From contig JAILIV010000045.1 of the NCBI GenBank assembly GCA_024695105.1, positions 1 through 41,663 on the forward strand: a stretch of 41,663 bases of DNA, given 5' to 3'. Every line of letters starts with the position of its first letter. Within the stretch, counting starts at the first letter, position 1. This document shows positions 8,590 to 16,837 of the stretch, one piece after another. The notes under the pieces are model-generated. The model was not told where the DNA came from and ran no database searches. It saw nothing but the letters and a program-made list of their open reading frames with translations. The position numbers were made by a program, and so were the translations under genes. Source of the stretch: Bacilli bacterium. Its GTDB lineage: Bacteria > Bacillota_I > Bacilli_A > RFN20 > CAG-826.

Positions 8590-9834
8590 TCAGCGTTCTT
8601 TCGCGGGATAGAACTTTCCGTGTTTATCCTTTTTGATTTCGCAGATGGATAAAACGCCGAGGTCAATCAGGTCGTCGATGACGTTGGGCCAATGCATTTT
8701 GCGTAATTTGTTCCAGGCGATGAGGGCGTCTTTTATGGAAGAGAATAGGCGCGCTTTGATGGCCTCCCCATGGGCGGGATCGTATACGTAATAGGCGAAA
8801 GTGAGGGTTCTTCCCGATAAGGGAGGAATCCCCGCGAGATTGGAATCCCGGGTCTCTAAAAGCGCATCGAAGATGCGGAATACGGTGTGATAGTCTTGTC
8901 GCGACAAAGAAAGTCCAAAGAAAACGATTCCTTGCCCGATGGAGGGCATGCGGATCGCGTTGTTAGGATGGCCGAGCAAGTCAAAACGACGATATTCTTT
9001 GCTGAACCAGTAAGTGGATTCGAAAGGCTCATATTCTTCGCCTAACGGCATGACTCCAATGAGGATGGATCCATCGATTTCTCCATGCACGTGTCCAATT
9101 AAATGGTTGTCTACGAGAATCGGGAAACGGGCGCGAGAGAAAGGGACGTAGTTAAAGGAAATGACGTTGCTGAGGCTATCGTTCTCGGTTCCGTTTAATG
9201 CGCAGAGACAATCAAAAAGGTCGCGGGAACGTTCTTCGTAGTTTTCGGCATGCTTCAACGTGTGGGAAAGATATTCGCTGAATCCATGTTCAAACTTTCG
9301 CAATTGGGCGAGGTAGAAGCGGTGGATGGAGGCGGGATCGGTTTTCTTCGTGGGATGAAGTTCAGGTTCGTAGTTCAAAAGCGCACTGGCTAAGCCTAAG
9401 GCGACCCCCGCGTAACGTTCGTCGAACTCCTTTTCGTCGGCGAGGTAATAGGCGGTGTCGAAAATCTGGACGGGATCGAAACGGGTGTATTTGCCGTTCG
9501 GGTTCTTCTTTTTGTAGACGATGTCGTGGATGGCTTCCTCTACGTCAGACCAAAACAACTCCTCCTTTCCGGAGAAGTAGACGCTGATGGCGCCCAATAC
9601 GAGCAACCAAAGGTTCAACCCCTTGCAGGCGGAAGCGATGGCGTTGTCATAGACGCTGTAGCCTTTGGGATAGTCGGGCCGTTGGATGGCTTTCCCACAG
9701 AAAGAAAGGTATTTCGCGAACCCCGTGGAGCGTTTTTTCGCATAGGAAATGTAATCCGCGAACGAGGATTTCAGGCCACAGGCTAAGTCGTAGCCGTTAC
9801 CGATGACAAGCGTGTCTGAGGTGGAATGTTCCAT
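8590..9834 (-). CDS. AbiH-family phage abortive-infection protein
   Basis: The 414-residue protein opens with TLVIGNGYDLACGLKSSFADYISY, matching the AbiH N-terminal signature (hydrophobic strand, GNGxD, then a leucine/serine helix). Later it carries NVISFNYVPF and HLIGHVHGEIDGSILIG, the FNY and HVHG elements of the family. AbiH of Lactococcus blocks phage growth by an unknown mechanism. The start at 9834 is chosen because a TAAAAT -10 lies 7 bases before it and the AbiH motif begins within a few residues; the open frame continues upstream into the divergent gene's promoter. It is a single-gene unit, convergent with hypA. No other defence gene is adjacent. Confidence 0.85.
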   Translation of the reverse strand: MEHSTSDTLVIGNGYDLACGLKSSFADYISYAKKRSTGFAKYLSFCGKAIQRPDYPKGYSVYDNAIASACKGLNLWLLVLGAISVYFSGKEELFWSDVEEAIHDIVYKKKNPNGKYTRFDPVQIFDTAYYLADEKEFDERYAGVALGLASALLNYEPELHPTKKTDPASIHRFYLAQLRKFEHGFSEYLSHTLKHAENYEERSRDLFDCLCALNGTENDSLSNVISFNYVPFSRARFPILVDNHLIGHVHGEIDGSILIGVMPLGEEYEPFESTYWFSKEYRRFDLLGHPNNAIRMPSIGQGIVFFGLSLSRQDYHTVFRIFDALLETRDSNLAGIPPLSGRTLTFAYYVYDPAHGEAIKARLFSSIKDALIAWNKLRKMHWPNVIDDLIDLGVLSICEIKKDKHGKFYPAKER

Positions 9835-9841
9835 GCCTATT

Positions 9842-9847
9842 ATTTTA
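9842..9847 (-). promoter_or_regulatory. -10 box of the AbiH gene, apparently leaderless
   Basis: TAAAAT read on the minus strand ends 7 bases before the AbiH ATG and no Shine-Dalgarno is present. No convincing -35 is visible. The 10-bp palindrome AAAGCGCTTT at 9854-9863 lies between this box and the divergent promoter and could be a shared operator. Confidence 0.5.
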
Positions 9848-9891
9848 CTCTGGAAAGCGCTTTTCCTGTAGAGGAAAACCATGGGCGTTTC

Positions 9892-9897
9892 TATAAT
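9892..9897 (+). promoter_or_regulatory. -10 box of the PH-domain membrane protein gene
   Basis: A perfect TATAAT lies 10 bases before the chosen ATG at 9908. It overlaps the two upstream in-frame ATGs (9881, 9896), which argues against both as starts. There is no Shine-Dalgarno and the -35 is poor. Confidence 0.6.
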
Positions 9898-9907
9898 GGA
9901 CGACGTT

Positions 9908-10558
9908 ATGGCACGCATTGATTCTGATTTCTTCAAAATAGACGACAACGCTGCGATAAAGGTCAATGCCGTCGAGGATGTCCTTACCGAGGACGAGGAG
10001 GTATTGCTTCGTCTTACCCCAGATCGCAGGGATTATATTCTCGAATCCATTTTCAAAGGGCTCCCCTTTGTTTTGCTTTGGGTTGCGTTCGACGTGTTTG
10101 CCATCACCATGATGGTCAATAGTGGCGCTTTCGCCCACATGGGGGCCATTATCTTTCTGATCATTGGTTTCTTCGCTTTGCATTTGTTGCCCGTGTGGTT
10201 ATATGTCGCGGGCATCGTCCGGCGCATCGGTGGATACAAAAACGTGGAGTACGTGTTCACGGATCGGCGTCTCATCATCCGTTCCGGACTCGTGGGCATC
10301 GATTTCAAATTCTTCTATTACTCGGACATCACTTCGGTCGACGTCAAAGTCGGGCTATGGGATCGCATGTTCAAAGTAGGGGACATCTATGTCAAAAGCA
10401 CGACTCAGGCAGCCGTGCTGGAAGATGTCCATAACCCATATCAATACGGGGCGAAGATCCAAGAACTCATCCAAGACATCAAGACGGACATTTCCTATCC
10501 TAACGCTCTTCGGCCAGATGAGAATCCCGGCTACGGGACCAAATACAATAAGAAATAG
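9908..10558 (+). CDS. Membrane protein with a bacterial PH-like (YdbT/YdbS-type) domain
   Basis: The protein has 216 residues from the start at 9908, which is set by the TATAAT just upstream. After about 30 soluble residues, LTPDRRDYILESIFKGLPFVLLWVAFDVFAI and IIFLIIGFFALHLLPVWLYVAGIV give two membrane segments. Then follows YVFTDRRLIIRSGLVGIDFKFFYYSDITSVDVKVGLWDRMFKVGDIYVKS. That strand pattern (T-x-R-R-L-I-I-R-x-G...I-x-S-V) is the bPH2 domain seen in YdbS/YdbT. The function of this family is poorly known. The gene stands alone, between the AbiH promoter and its own terminator. Confidence 0.75.
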   Translation: MARIDSDFFKIDDNAAIKVNAVEDVLTEDEEVLLRLTPDRRDYILESIFKGLPFVLLWVAFDVFAITMMVNSGAFAHMGAIIFLIIGFFALHLLPVWLYVAGIVRRIGGYKNVEYVFTDRRLIIRSGLVGIDFKFFYYSDITSVDVKVGLWDRMFKVGDIYVKSTTQAAVLEDVHNPYQYGAKIQELIQDIKTDISYPNALRPDENPGYGTKYNKK

Positions 10559-10579
10559 GGCCCAGCCCTTTTCTTTTTA
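10550..10579 (+). terminator. Rho-independent terminator of the PH-domain gene
   Basis: AGGGC/GCCCT stem with a three-base loop, extended by an A-rich/T-rich pair, followed by TTTCTTTTT. It overlaps the stop codon. Confidence 0.75.
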
Positions 10580-10596
10580 CGCGAGCGCTTAGGCGT

Positions 10597-10602
10597 TATA
10601 AT
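10597..10602 (+). promoter_or_regulatory. -10 box of the glycosyltransferase gene
   Basis: A perfect TATAAT ends 9 bases before the ATG at 10612. No Shine-Dalgarno lies between. The only -35-like sequence is TTTTTA inside the preceding terminator's T-run, 17 bases upstream. Confidence 0.6.
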
Positions 10603-10611
10603 TAGCCCCAC

Positions 10612-12285
10612 ATGGAACGAATCGCGAAAGCCCTCACCTGCTTCGATCACGCCTTGGAGCGGTATTTTTCCAAAAAGTGGCATTGGCTTATCACGGTTCC
10701 TGCCGTGGTCTTGCTTTTGACGGGGCTTTATTTCCTGTTCTGCTTCAGCACCAGCCGTTACGCGACCACGGGCTATTGTTCCGAAGAATGGCGGAAAGCC
10801 GGGCATATCGTCGGCGCCATTATCATCGTCCATAGTCTGGCCTACATCTTCTTGGAGATTTACCTTCGTCTCGCGACGGGAAGGAAGGTCGTGTGGGGAT
10901 TCATGGTCATCGCCTCCACCTTTTTGGTCTTATGGGCCTTTAACGCGGCCTTGGATTTATCCCCATATCACCATGACGCAGGGGCAATGGGAAATGGCAA
11001 CCATTGGTCCATCATTTATGACATTTATTCCACGGGCAGGATTCCTCCCGTGAACAAATACAACCAGTACTACCAGCCCAAGCTTTACCACACGATCATC
11101 GCGGGGCTGATGAAATTCAATTCGCTTTTCATTCATATCGGGGATGAGCCTTTGTCTGACAAATACCCTGCCTATACGTTATCTGCGTACCAGAGCTTAG
11201 AGTTGACCCGCGTGTTCATGATTTGCCTGGGCATCGCTTCCTTCTATGCGATCTACCGCATTTATAGGGGTTTAGGCCTCAGCGATAAGAAAGTCGCGGT
11301 GTGCACCGCCATCACCATCTTGCTTCCCGAGTTTTGGTACATTCAGTTCTTCATGAACAACGATGGTCTTGCTTTGACGTTGTCTTTGATGGCGTTGGCG
11401 CTTGCCTTGGAGTTCCGGAAAAAGGAAAACATCATCCCACTTCTTTTCTCCGCGCTTTGCCTTGGACTAGCCATGATGGCGAAGATCAACGCGGCGTTGA
11501 TGGCGATTCCGATGGCGGCCATTTTCGCGATCACGTTTTTCAAAAAGTTTGCAGAAACCGAAGAAAAAGGAAAAAAGATTGGGTTTTTGTTGCTGAAATT
11601 CGGCGCCTTTGCCCTCATCGTTTTCCCACTTGGCCTTTGGGTTCCCATCTTTTACAAAGTCCAATACGGCTTGCCTATTGGCTACGTCATGGATCTTTGC
11701 CCGACGCTAGAGCAGAAGAAGAACTATGGCATGTACATCGACCCGGAATTCTATAATTTCTTCCAGCGATGCATCGCCTTCCCTTCCGAGGATTTCTTCT
11801 TTAGCCCCTTTAACTTCCGTTGGAGAAGCAGGGTCAATGGGGTCTACGTTAACGAATACGGGAAGATCGACTTTAACTGCTGGACCGCGTTCTTCAAGAC
11901 CGGATTCTTTGACGAGTGGTCGAGCTTCTTTGATAAACAAGGCTATATTGCCGGCGCCCTTCTGGTACTTGGTCTTTATGTGGAAGTCCTTTTGGTGTTC
12001 GTCGCGATCTTCGTCGGCATTTGGTACGTGTTCCGCTTCTTCTATAAGAAACAGTTCCGTTTGGATCCGACGAAGCAAATCGTTCTGGTCGTCACCGCCA
12101 TCACGTACGTCATCAACTACATCTACTTCGTGAACAAATATCCGGTGGGATGCTCCCAAAACGCACGTTACCTCATGCCTTTCTTCTTGCCGCTGCAGGC
12201 GCTTGTCGGTTCCATGTTATGCGACGCGCAGTCCTTCCTTTCGGGAAGATCGAAAAAGCGTGAGGATACGGTCAAGGCGGAATGA
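10612..12285 (+). CDS. Integral membrane GT-C glycosyltransferase (PMT/ArnT-like, family 39-type)
   Basis: This 557-residue polytopic protein has about ten hydrophobic segments, starting with WLITVPAVVLLLTGLYFLFCF. Between the second and third groups is the large extracytoplasmic loop YHHDAGAMGNGNHWSIIYDIYSTGRIPPVNKYNQYYQPKLYH. This is the layout of polyprenol-phosphate-sugar-dependent glycosyltransferases, where the first loop carries an acidic catalytic residue; Asp in HHD is the candidate here. FMNNDGLALTLSLMALALALEFR matches the central helices of the superfamily. It is the first of three genes with an FAD mutase-like enzyme and a GtrA protein, suggesting surface polysaccharide or teichoic-acid decoration. 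Donor and acceptor cannot be read from the sequence. Confidence 0.75.
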   Translation: MERIAKALTCFDHALERYFSKKWHWLITVPAVVLLLTGLYFLFCFSTSRYATTGYCSEEWRKAGHIVGAIIIVHSLAYIFLEIYLRLATGRKVVWGFMVIASTFLVLWAFNAALDLSPYHHDAGAMGNGNHWSIIYDIYSTGRIPPVNKYNQYYQPKLYHTIIAGLMKFNSLFIHIGDEPLSDKYPAYTLSAYQSLELTRVFMICLGIASFYAIYRIYRGLGLSDKKVAVCTAITILLPEFWYIQFFMNNDGLALTLSLMALALALEFRKKENIIPLLFSALCLGLAMMAKINAALMAIPMAAIFAITFFKKFAETEEKGKKIGFLLLKFGAFALIVFPLGLWVPIFYKVQYGLPIGYVMDLCPTLEQKKNYGMYIDPEFYNFFQRCIAFPSEDFFFSPFNFRWRSRVNGVYVNEYGKIDFNCWTAFFKTGFFDEWSSFFDKQGYIAGALLVLGLYVEVLLVFVAIFVGIWYVFRFFYKKQFRLDPTKQIVLVVTAITYVINYIYFVNKYPVGCSQNARYLMPFFLPLQALVGSMLCDAQSFLSGRSKKREDTVKAE

Positions 12286-12332
12286 CGCCATTCGCACACG
12301 CGCATATCATTCCCGTAACACCTTCCAAGTGG

Positions 12333-12338
12333 TAAGAT
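12333..12338 (+). promoter_or_regulatory. -10 box before the FAD mutase-like gene
   Basis: TAAGAT ends 6 bases before the ATG at 12345, with no Shine-Dalgarno in between and a weak -35. Read-through from the upstream glycosyltransferase gene is also possible. Confidence 0.5.
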
Positions 12339-12344
12339 TCACCC

Positions 12345-13919
12345 ATGCGCAAGAAAACGTGTTTGATCATCGGCGCCGGTCCCGCGGGGCTAAGTGCCGC
12401 GTATGAGCTACTAAAGCATCCCGAGGCGGGGATTCATCCCATCGTTTTGGAAGAATCCGGGGATATCGGTGGCATTTCCAAAACCATCGAGTACAAAGGC
12501 AACCGCATCGACATCGGCGGCCATCGCTTCTTTTCCAAATCCGAAGAGGTGATGAACCTGTGGCAGGAAATCATGCCGCTTCAAGGGGCCAAGGCCAAAG
12601 ACGACTTGCTTTTGTCACGTGACGTCCCCCTTTCTCCAGAGGGCCCTGACCCCGAGAAAGAAGACCGCGTCATGCTGACCCGTCACCGCATCTCCCGCAT
12701 CTATTACCTCAAGAAGTTCTTCGATTATCCCGTTTCCATGCGTTGGTCCACGTTTCGTAACATGGGCTTCCGCCGTACGTGGAAGGCGGGGTGGGGCTAC
12801 ATTGGCTCTTGCATCCACAAGCGTAAGGAAGATTCCCTTGCCGATTTCTACATCAACCGTTTCGGCAAACCGTTGTACCAAATGTTCTTCGAGGGCTACA
12901 CCGAGAAGGTGTGGGGCCGCAATCCCAATAAGATCGATCCGTCTTGGGGCGCCCAACGCGTCAAGGGACTATCTTTGTGGAAGACGATTGGCAACGCGAT
13001 CGCCCGCCCGTTCCGCCGCAAAGGGAACAAAGGCGTGGAAACCTCGCTCATCGAGTCGTTCTATTACCCCAAGAAAGGCCCAGGCCAGCTTTATGAGACC
13101 ATGGCCGATTTGATTCGGCAGATGGGTGGCGAGATCCGCATGCATACGAAAGTGACTGGCATTCGGATCGAGGATAACCGCATCGCGGCGCTTGTTTTAA
13201 ACGACAAAGAAGAGATTTGCGGGGATTACGTGATTTCTTCCATGCCGTTAAAGGATTTGTTCCTCGCCGCCGGGGAGAAGGCTTTTTCCAAAGAAGCCTA
13301 CGATGCGGCGACCACTTTGCCGTACCGCGACTTCATCACCGTGGGGTTGCTCTGCAAGAAACTTTTGCTCAATAACGGTGAGAAGCCCAAGTTCCCCACC
13401 GTGTCCAATATCCTTCCCGATACGTGGATTTATATTCAAGAAGGGGATGTGAAACTGGGCCGGCTCCAAATCTTCAACAACTGGTCTCCGTATATGGTCG
13501 CGGACTTGGAGAACACCGTCTGGTTGGGCTTAGAGTATTTCGCGACCGAAGGGGACTCCCTTTGGGAGATGGACGAAAGGTCCTTCATCGAGATGGCCAA
13601 AAAGGAAGTCGTATCCATCGGGGTGGCTCAGGAAGAGGACATCATTGACGCGGTGCGCTTCAAGATCAAGAAAGCCTACCCCGCCTATTTCGATTCCTAT
13701 GACAAGATCGATTTGATCCGCGAGGAACTCAATAAGATCGATAACCTTTACTGCGTGGGCCGTAATGGTCAGCACCGTTATAACAACATGGACCACTCCA
13801 TCCTTACCGCCCTTACCGCGGTCTCCTCCATTTTGGATCCGGAGAAGGTGAAAAAGGAAAGCGTGTGGGACGTGAACACGGAAAAGGAATACCACGAAAC
13901 CAAAAAGGAGCAGAAATAA
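12345..13919 (+). CDS. NAD(P)/FAD-dependent oxidoreductase of the UDP-galactopyranose mutase/protoporphyrinogen-oxidase-like family
   Basis: The 524-residue protein begins with an FAD-binding motif ([15 protein letters not shown]) followed by [30 protein letters not shown]. That is the GG doublet and GGHRFF signature of UDP-galactopyranose-mutase-related enzymes in glycan clusters. At the end, [22 protein letters not shown] closes the FAD site. At 524 residues it is longer than true Glf (about 370-390), so a Glf-like flavoenzyme of unknown substrate is the safer name. It lies between a GT-C glycosyltransferase and a GtrA gene; its stop overlaps the next ATG (TAATG) with an AAGGAG upstream. 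Confidence 0.8.
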   Translation: MRKKTCLIIGAGPAGLSAAYELLKHPEAGIHPIVLEESGDIGGISKTIEYKGNRIDIGGHRFFSKSEEVMNLWQEIMPLQGAKAKDDLLLSRDVPLSPEGPDPEKEDRVMLTRHRISRIYYLKKFFDYPVSMRWSTFRNMGFRRTWKAGWGYIGSCIHKRKEDSLADFYINRFGKPLYQMFFEGYTEKVWGRNPNKIDPSWGAQRVKGLSLWKTIGNAIARPFRRKGNKGVETSLIESFYYPKKGPGQLYETMADLIRQMGGEIRMHTKVTGIRIEDNRIAALVLNDKEEICGDYVISSMPLKDLFLAAGEKAFSKEAYDAATTLPYRDFITVGLLCKKLLLNNGEKPKFPTVSNILPDTWIYIQEGDVKLGRLQIFNNWSPYMVADLENTVWLGLEYFATEGDSLWEMDERSFIEMAKKEVVSIGVAQEEDIIDAVRFKIKKAYPAYFDSYDKIDLIREELNKIDNLYCVGRNGQHRYNNMDHSILTALTAVSSILDPEKVKKESVWDVNTEKEYHETKKEQK

Positions 13920-14476
13920 TGGCCATCAACCGCGATAAGAGCCTCTTATTGGAGATTGTCCGTTTCGTCGTTATCGGCGTATATGGGACGATCATCGACT
14001 TTGCCGTGGAAGGATGGCTTACCTCCCTTCTTTCCAGCAAGACTGAAGGTGTCTCCCATGTCTTGGCCTTCTTCATCATGTTTTTCATCTCCATTATCGG
14101 TTTCGCCGTGGCCACACCCGCGACGTGGTCCCTTACCTCCATTTGGGGATTCCGTAACGTGGAGAAGTCCTCGGAGGAAAAGGCAAAGTCCTTAAAAGGC
14201 ATGTTCCTTTTCACCTTCTGGGCCGCGATGGCGTTGCTTGGTGGGGCCATTATCCAATTCTTTGGCTACATGATTTGCTTGGAGTGGTCGGGATGGAACA
14301 TCAACATCCTCGGCGGCTTCAACTTCGACGTGATGTTCAACCAAGGGCATTGGGAAATCTTCTGGGCTTGGGCGGTCGTGTTCGTGCTTCGTACCGCGTT
14401 TACGATGGTGTTCAATTACCTCACCCGTAAATTCTTCATCTACAAAGCCCCCAAGGAAACCAAAGAGGCGGAATAA
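13919..14476 (+). CDS. GtrA-family membrane protein
   Basis: The protein has 185 residues with four hydrophobic segments: IVRFVVIGVYGTIIDFAVEGWL, VLAFFIMFFISIIGFAVATPATW, FLFTFWAAMALLGGAIIQFFGY, and a C-terminal one ending VFVLRTAFTMVFNYLTRKFFIYK, the typical end of GtrA proteins. GtrA-like proteins are thought to help flip polyprenyl-phosphate sugars. The start at 13919 has AAGGAG 8 bases upstream and overlaps the previous stop by one base. An upstream in-frame start at 13865 would lie inside the preceding gene. It completes a three-gene surface-glycosylation set. Confidence 0.82.
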   Translation: MAINRDKSLLLEIVRFVVIGVYGTIIDFAVEGWLTSLLSSKTEGVSHVLAFFIMFFISIIGFAVATPATWSLTSIWGFRNVEKSSEEKAKSLKGMFLFTFWAAMALLGGAIIQFFGYMICLEWSGWNINILGGFNFDVMFNQGHWEIFWAWAVVFVLRTAFTMVFNYLTRKFFIYKAPKETKEAE

Positions 14477-14493
14477 TCCATTTCACTTAATGC

Positions 14494-14519
14494 GCGCGCC
14501 TTTATGGGGGCGCGCTTTT
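14494..14519 (+). terminator. Rho-independent terminator after the glycan genes
   Basis: Stem GCGCGCC/GGCGCGC with an 8-base loop, then TTTTG. It sits 17 bases after the gtrA-like stop. Confidence 0.8.
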
Positions 14520-14536
14520 GGTTTATCGTATTAGGC

Positions 14537-15907
14537 ATGGTGAAAAAGGGTGTGTTTCCATTGCTTGTATGCCTTGGGCTTCTTGCTTTTGGTTGCGCCA
14601 CTCCGCAGCAATCCGTTTCCTCGTACTCGAGTGTCTCAAGCGAATCTTCTTCTTTAGGTGAATCTTCTTCCGTGCAGGAATATTCCTCTAGTGAGAGTTC
14701 GTCTTCTCAAGACTCCACATATGTGGTCTCATCTTCCGCCTCAGAAACGCTTTCTTATGATTCGCGTTGGCCCGTGGACTTCTCTAAGCGAGGAAAGGCG
14801 TTTATGGATTCGTTGGGTTCTTTGATCCTTTCTTCTGGCGGGACGGCAAGTTATGGCTCCGCCATCCGCATCGGGGCTAAGGCGGCGGCTTATCCGAACG
14901 AGAATTCCTCGACGTTTATTCCTTTTTACCGTGCGCCCAATGACGAGAACAAAACGACGTCTTCCTCCTGCAATAGAGAGCACACATGGCCGAAATCCCG
15001 TGGCGGGGATTTGTTCGAAAACGATCCTGTGATGGTGCGCCCCACGTTAAAAAGCGACAACAGCGGCCGCGAGAACTATTTCTATGATTTGGGAACCGCG
15101 GAGAACCGTATGTTTGATCCCGCCTCCTATGGATATGAGGCTTCCCGGGGAGAATGCGCGCGACTGATCTTCTATTGCGTGACCGCCTACCATAGTCTGG
15201 GCGTTTCCCTAAGTAACAATCCCAAGGACGCGAGCAATCTTCATACGATGGGGACTCTTAAGACGTTGCTGAAGTGGAACAAAGACTATGAGCCTAGTGA
15301 GTTTGAGAAGACGGTCAATGACCGTTACGACAAGATGGGCTATCGCAGGAACCCGTTCGTGGATCACCCAGAATACATTGACTACATCTATGACGCGGAA
15401 GGGCTCATCACCACCTCCGATACGACGTGGCATGAGCAATTCACCGATTATTCTTCCTTGGACGGTAAAACCTTAGCCATCATTTCCCAAGACCCGAAGA
15501 ATGCGGGGTACTTCATGATGGGTGACAAAGCCAAAGGAGTGAGCATTCCTTGGTACATCTCTTGTTCCAAAGTCCGTTATGAGGACGGGCGCATCTGTAG
15601 TGATTCCGATGTCACGTATTTCACTTTTTCCGAGAAAGAAAGCGGGAAATACACCATTACGAACGTTTCGGGGCAACGCCTTTATGGCTATGAGAACGGG
15701 AGCTACCGCTCCATAGGGTTCGGGACGAAGACTTCCGATATCACCGCGATGTCTTCGGGCGCGACCAACATCACGGACTTATGGACCATCACCCCATCTT
15801 CCAGTGGGGTGGACATCGTCGCCGGAAGCGTCTATTTGGAATGCTATGATTCATCGTTCTGCGGCTATCGAAGCGCGCCTTCGTTGAAGCCGATGCTTTT
15901 CGCGTAA
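14537..15907 (+). CDS. Secreted endonuclease I-like lipoprotein
   Basis: The 456-residue product has a lipoprotein signal (MVKKGVFPLLVCLGLLAFGC, Cys20) and then a Ser-rich linker to about residue 70. The nuclease domain carries NREHTWPKSRGGDLF with His149, followed by RPTLKSDNSGRENYFYDLG and FYCVTAYHS. This is the endonuclease I (EndA/NucM/Bsn) motif for non-specific cleavage of DNA or RNA outside the cell. About 140 C-terminal residues (from DYSSLDGKTLAIISQD) form an extra beta-rich domain I do not recognise. The start at 14537 is chosen because the signal peptide begins there; an earlier in-frame ATG lies in the terminator. The stop overlaps the ribosome site of udk, which suggests coupling to nucleoside salvage. 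Confidence 0.85.
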   Translation: MVKKGVFPLLVCLGLLAFGCATPQQSVSSYSSVSSESSSLGESSSVQEYSSSESSSSQDSTYVVSSSASETLSYDSRWPVDFSKRGKAFMDSLGSLILSSGGTASYGSAIRIGAKAAAYPNENSSTFIPFYRAPNDENKTTSSSCNREHTWPKSRGGDLFENDPVMVRPTLKSDNSGRENYFYDLGTAENRMFDPASYGYEASRGECARLIFYCVTAYHSLGVSLSNNPKDASNLHTMGTLKTLLKWNKDYEPSEFEKTVNDRYDKMGYRRNPFVDHPEYIDYIYDAEGLITTSDTTWHEQFTDYSSLDGKTLAIISQDPKNAGYFMMGDKAKGVSIPWYISCSKVRYEDGRICSDSDVTYFTFSEKESGKYTITNVSGQRLYGYENGSYRSIGFGTKTSDITAMSSGATNITDLWTITPSSSGVDIVAGSVYLECYDSSFCGYRSAPSLKPMLFA

Positions 15908-15921
15908 AGGAGGAAAGGAAC

Positions 15922-16620
15922 ATGCCTGCGATCATTTTGGTTGGTGGAGGGTCCTCTTCGGGGAAGAGTTACCTCACCCATGCGGTCACCGCCGCGTTAG
16001 GGGAAGACAAGGTCACTTTGTTGACCTTGGACGATTATTACAAAGACCAAGCCGACATTCCTTTGGAAGACCGTTACAAAGTCAACTATGACCACCCCAA
16101 TGCTTTCGATTGGAAATTGATGCGGAGCCAACTTCGTACGCTGAAGGAAGGCAAACCCATCGAGAAACCCATTTACGATTTCGTCCACCTTACCCGCAGC
16201 GATAAGACCGAAGTGATCGTCCCAAAGGATTTGATCGTCGTGGAAGGCATCATGGCGTTGGTGGACGCCCAGCTCCGTGAGCTAGGCGACGTTCGCGTGT
16301 TCATCCAAGCCTCCGCCGAACGACGTTTGCTCCGCCGCTTGATCCGCGACATAAAAGAGAGGGGACGTACCATGGAAAACGTCGTTTCCCAATACTTTGC
16401 GACGGTTCAGCCGATGTATGACGAAATCGTGGAGCCGAGTTCCATGTACGCCGACTTAATCGTCAATAACGATGGCGTGGAAAACTTGGCCGTGGATGTG
16501 CTTACCGTGGTGTTTAACCAGCAGTTGGAGAAAGCGAGCCATGGCACGTTAAGAAAGCGGACGATGAACGAAGAGTTCAGCAACGAAGTTTTTGAGTCGT
16601 TGTTGAAGAAAGGATCCTAA
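15922..16620 (+). CDS. udk: Uridine kinase
   Basis: The 232-residue protein has P-loop GGGSSSGKS at residues 7-15, LTLDDYYKDQADIPLEDRYKVNYDHPNAFDW (the nucleoside-binding stretch of the family), PIYDFVHLTR, VVEGIMAL and RLIRDIKERGRT. It phosphorylates uridine and cytidine in pyrimidine salvage. A strong ribosome site, AAAGGAGG plus AAAGGA, lies at 15906-15919. The start is 14 bases after the endonuclease stop. The C-terminal tail from about 200 is slightly longer than in Bacillus Udk. Confidence 0.92.
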   Translation: MPAIILVGGGSSSGKSYLTHAVTAALGEDKVTLLTLDDYYKDQADIPLEDRYKVNYDHPNAFDWKLMRSQLRTLKEGKPIEKPIYDFVHLTRSDKTEVIVPKDLIVVEGIMALVDAQLRELGDVRVFIQASAERRLLRRLIRDIKERGRTMENVVSQYFATVQPMYDEIVEPSSMYADLIVNNDGVENLAVDVLTVVFNQQLEKASHGTLRKRTMNEEFSNEVFESLLKKGS

Positions 16621-16621
16621 G

Positions 16622-16774
16622 ATGCTTCTTCTCGCCACTTCCTCCATCGTTGGAATCATCGTCGCCATCGCTCTTGTGGCCACGACCATCGCCGTCTGCC
16701 TTTACCTTTATTCCCAAAAGAAAACGGAGTCCCCTTCGGAAGAAAACGGAGAGGATGAGGCTTCAAATTCCTAA
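16622..16774 (+). CDS. Small single-span membrane protein, 50 residues
   Basis: This short gene starts one base after the udk stop, with AAAGGA at 16609-16614 at the right spacing (7). The product has one hydrophobic segment (about residues 8-30, IVGIIVAIALVATTIAVCLYLY) followed by a charged tail SQKKTESPSEENGEDEASNS. I do not recognise a family. The clean ribosome site, exact adjacency to udk and membrane-protein composition argue that it is real. No function can be assigned. Confidence 0.65.
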   Translation: MLLLATSSIVGIIVAIALVATTIAVCLYLYSQKKTESPSEENGEDEASNS

Positions 16775-16779
16775 CATCC

Positions 16780-16798
16780 TATTACTTTCAAAGTAATA
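16780..16798. repeat. 19-bp perfect palindrome upstream of gdpP
   Basis: TATTACTTT, a central C, then AAAGTAATA: nine-base arms. It starts 6 bases after the small-protein stop and ends 27 bases before the gdpP -10 box. There is no T-run, so an operator is more likely than a terminator. Confidence 0.7.
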
Positions 16799-16825
16799 AC
16801 CTAGATACGGGCGCTTGGATTCGCT

Positions 16826-16831
16826 TATAAT
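16826..16831 (+). promoter_or_regulatory. -10 box of gdpP, apparently leaderless
   Basis: A perfect TATAAT ends 6 bases before the gdpP ATG at 16838, so the transcript would begin at about the first base of the start codon. No Shine-Dalgarno is present. The -35 is weak. Confidence 0.65.
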
Positions 16832-16837
16832 CTTCCT

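Noticed and set aside
9851-9866. cre box between AbiH and the PH-domain gene
   Set aside because: GGAAAGCGCTTTTC misses the consensus at three fixed positions, so it is listed only as a short palindrome.
12278-12312. Inverted repeat GGAATGA...TCATTCC as a terminator after the glycosyltransferase gene
   Set aside because: The loop is about 21 bases and no T-run follows; it overlaps the stop region and is likely chance.
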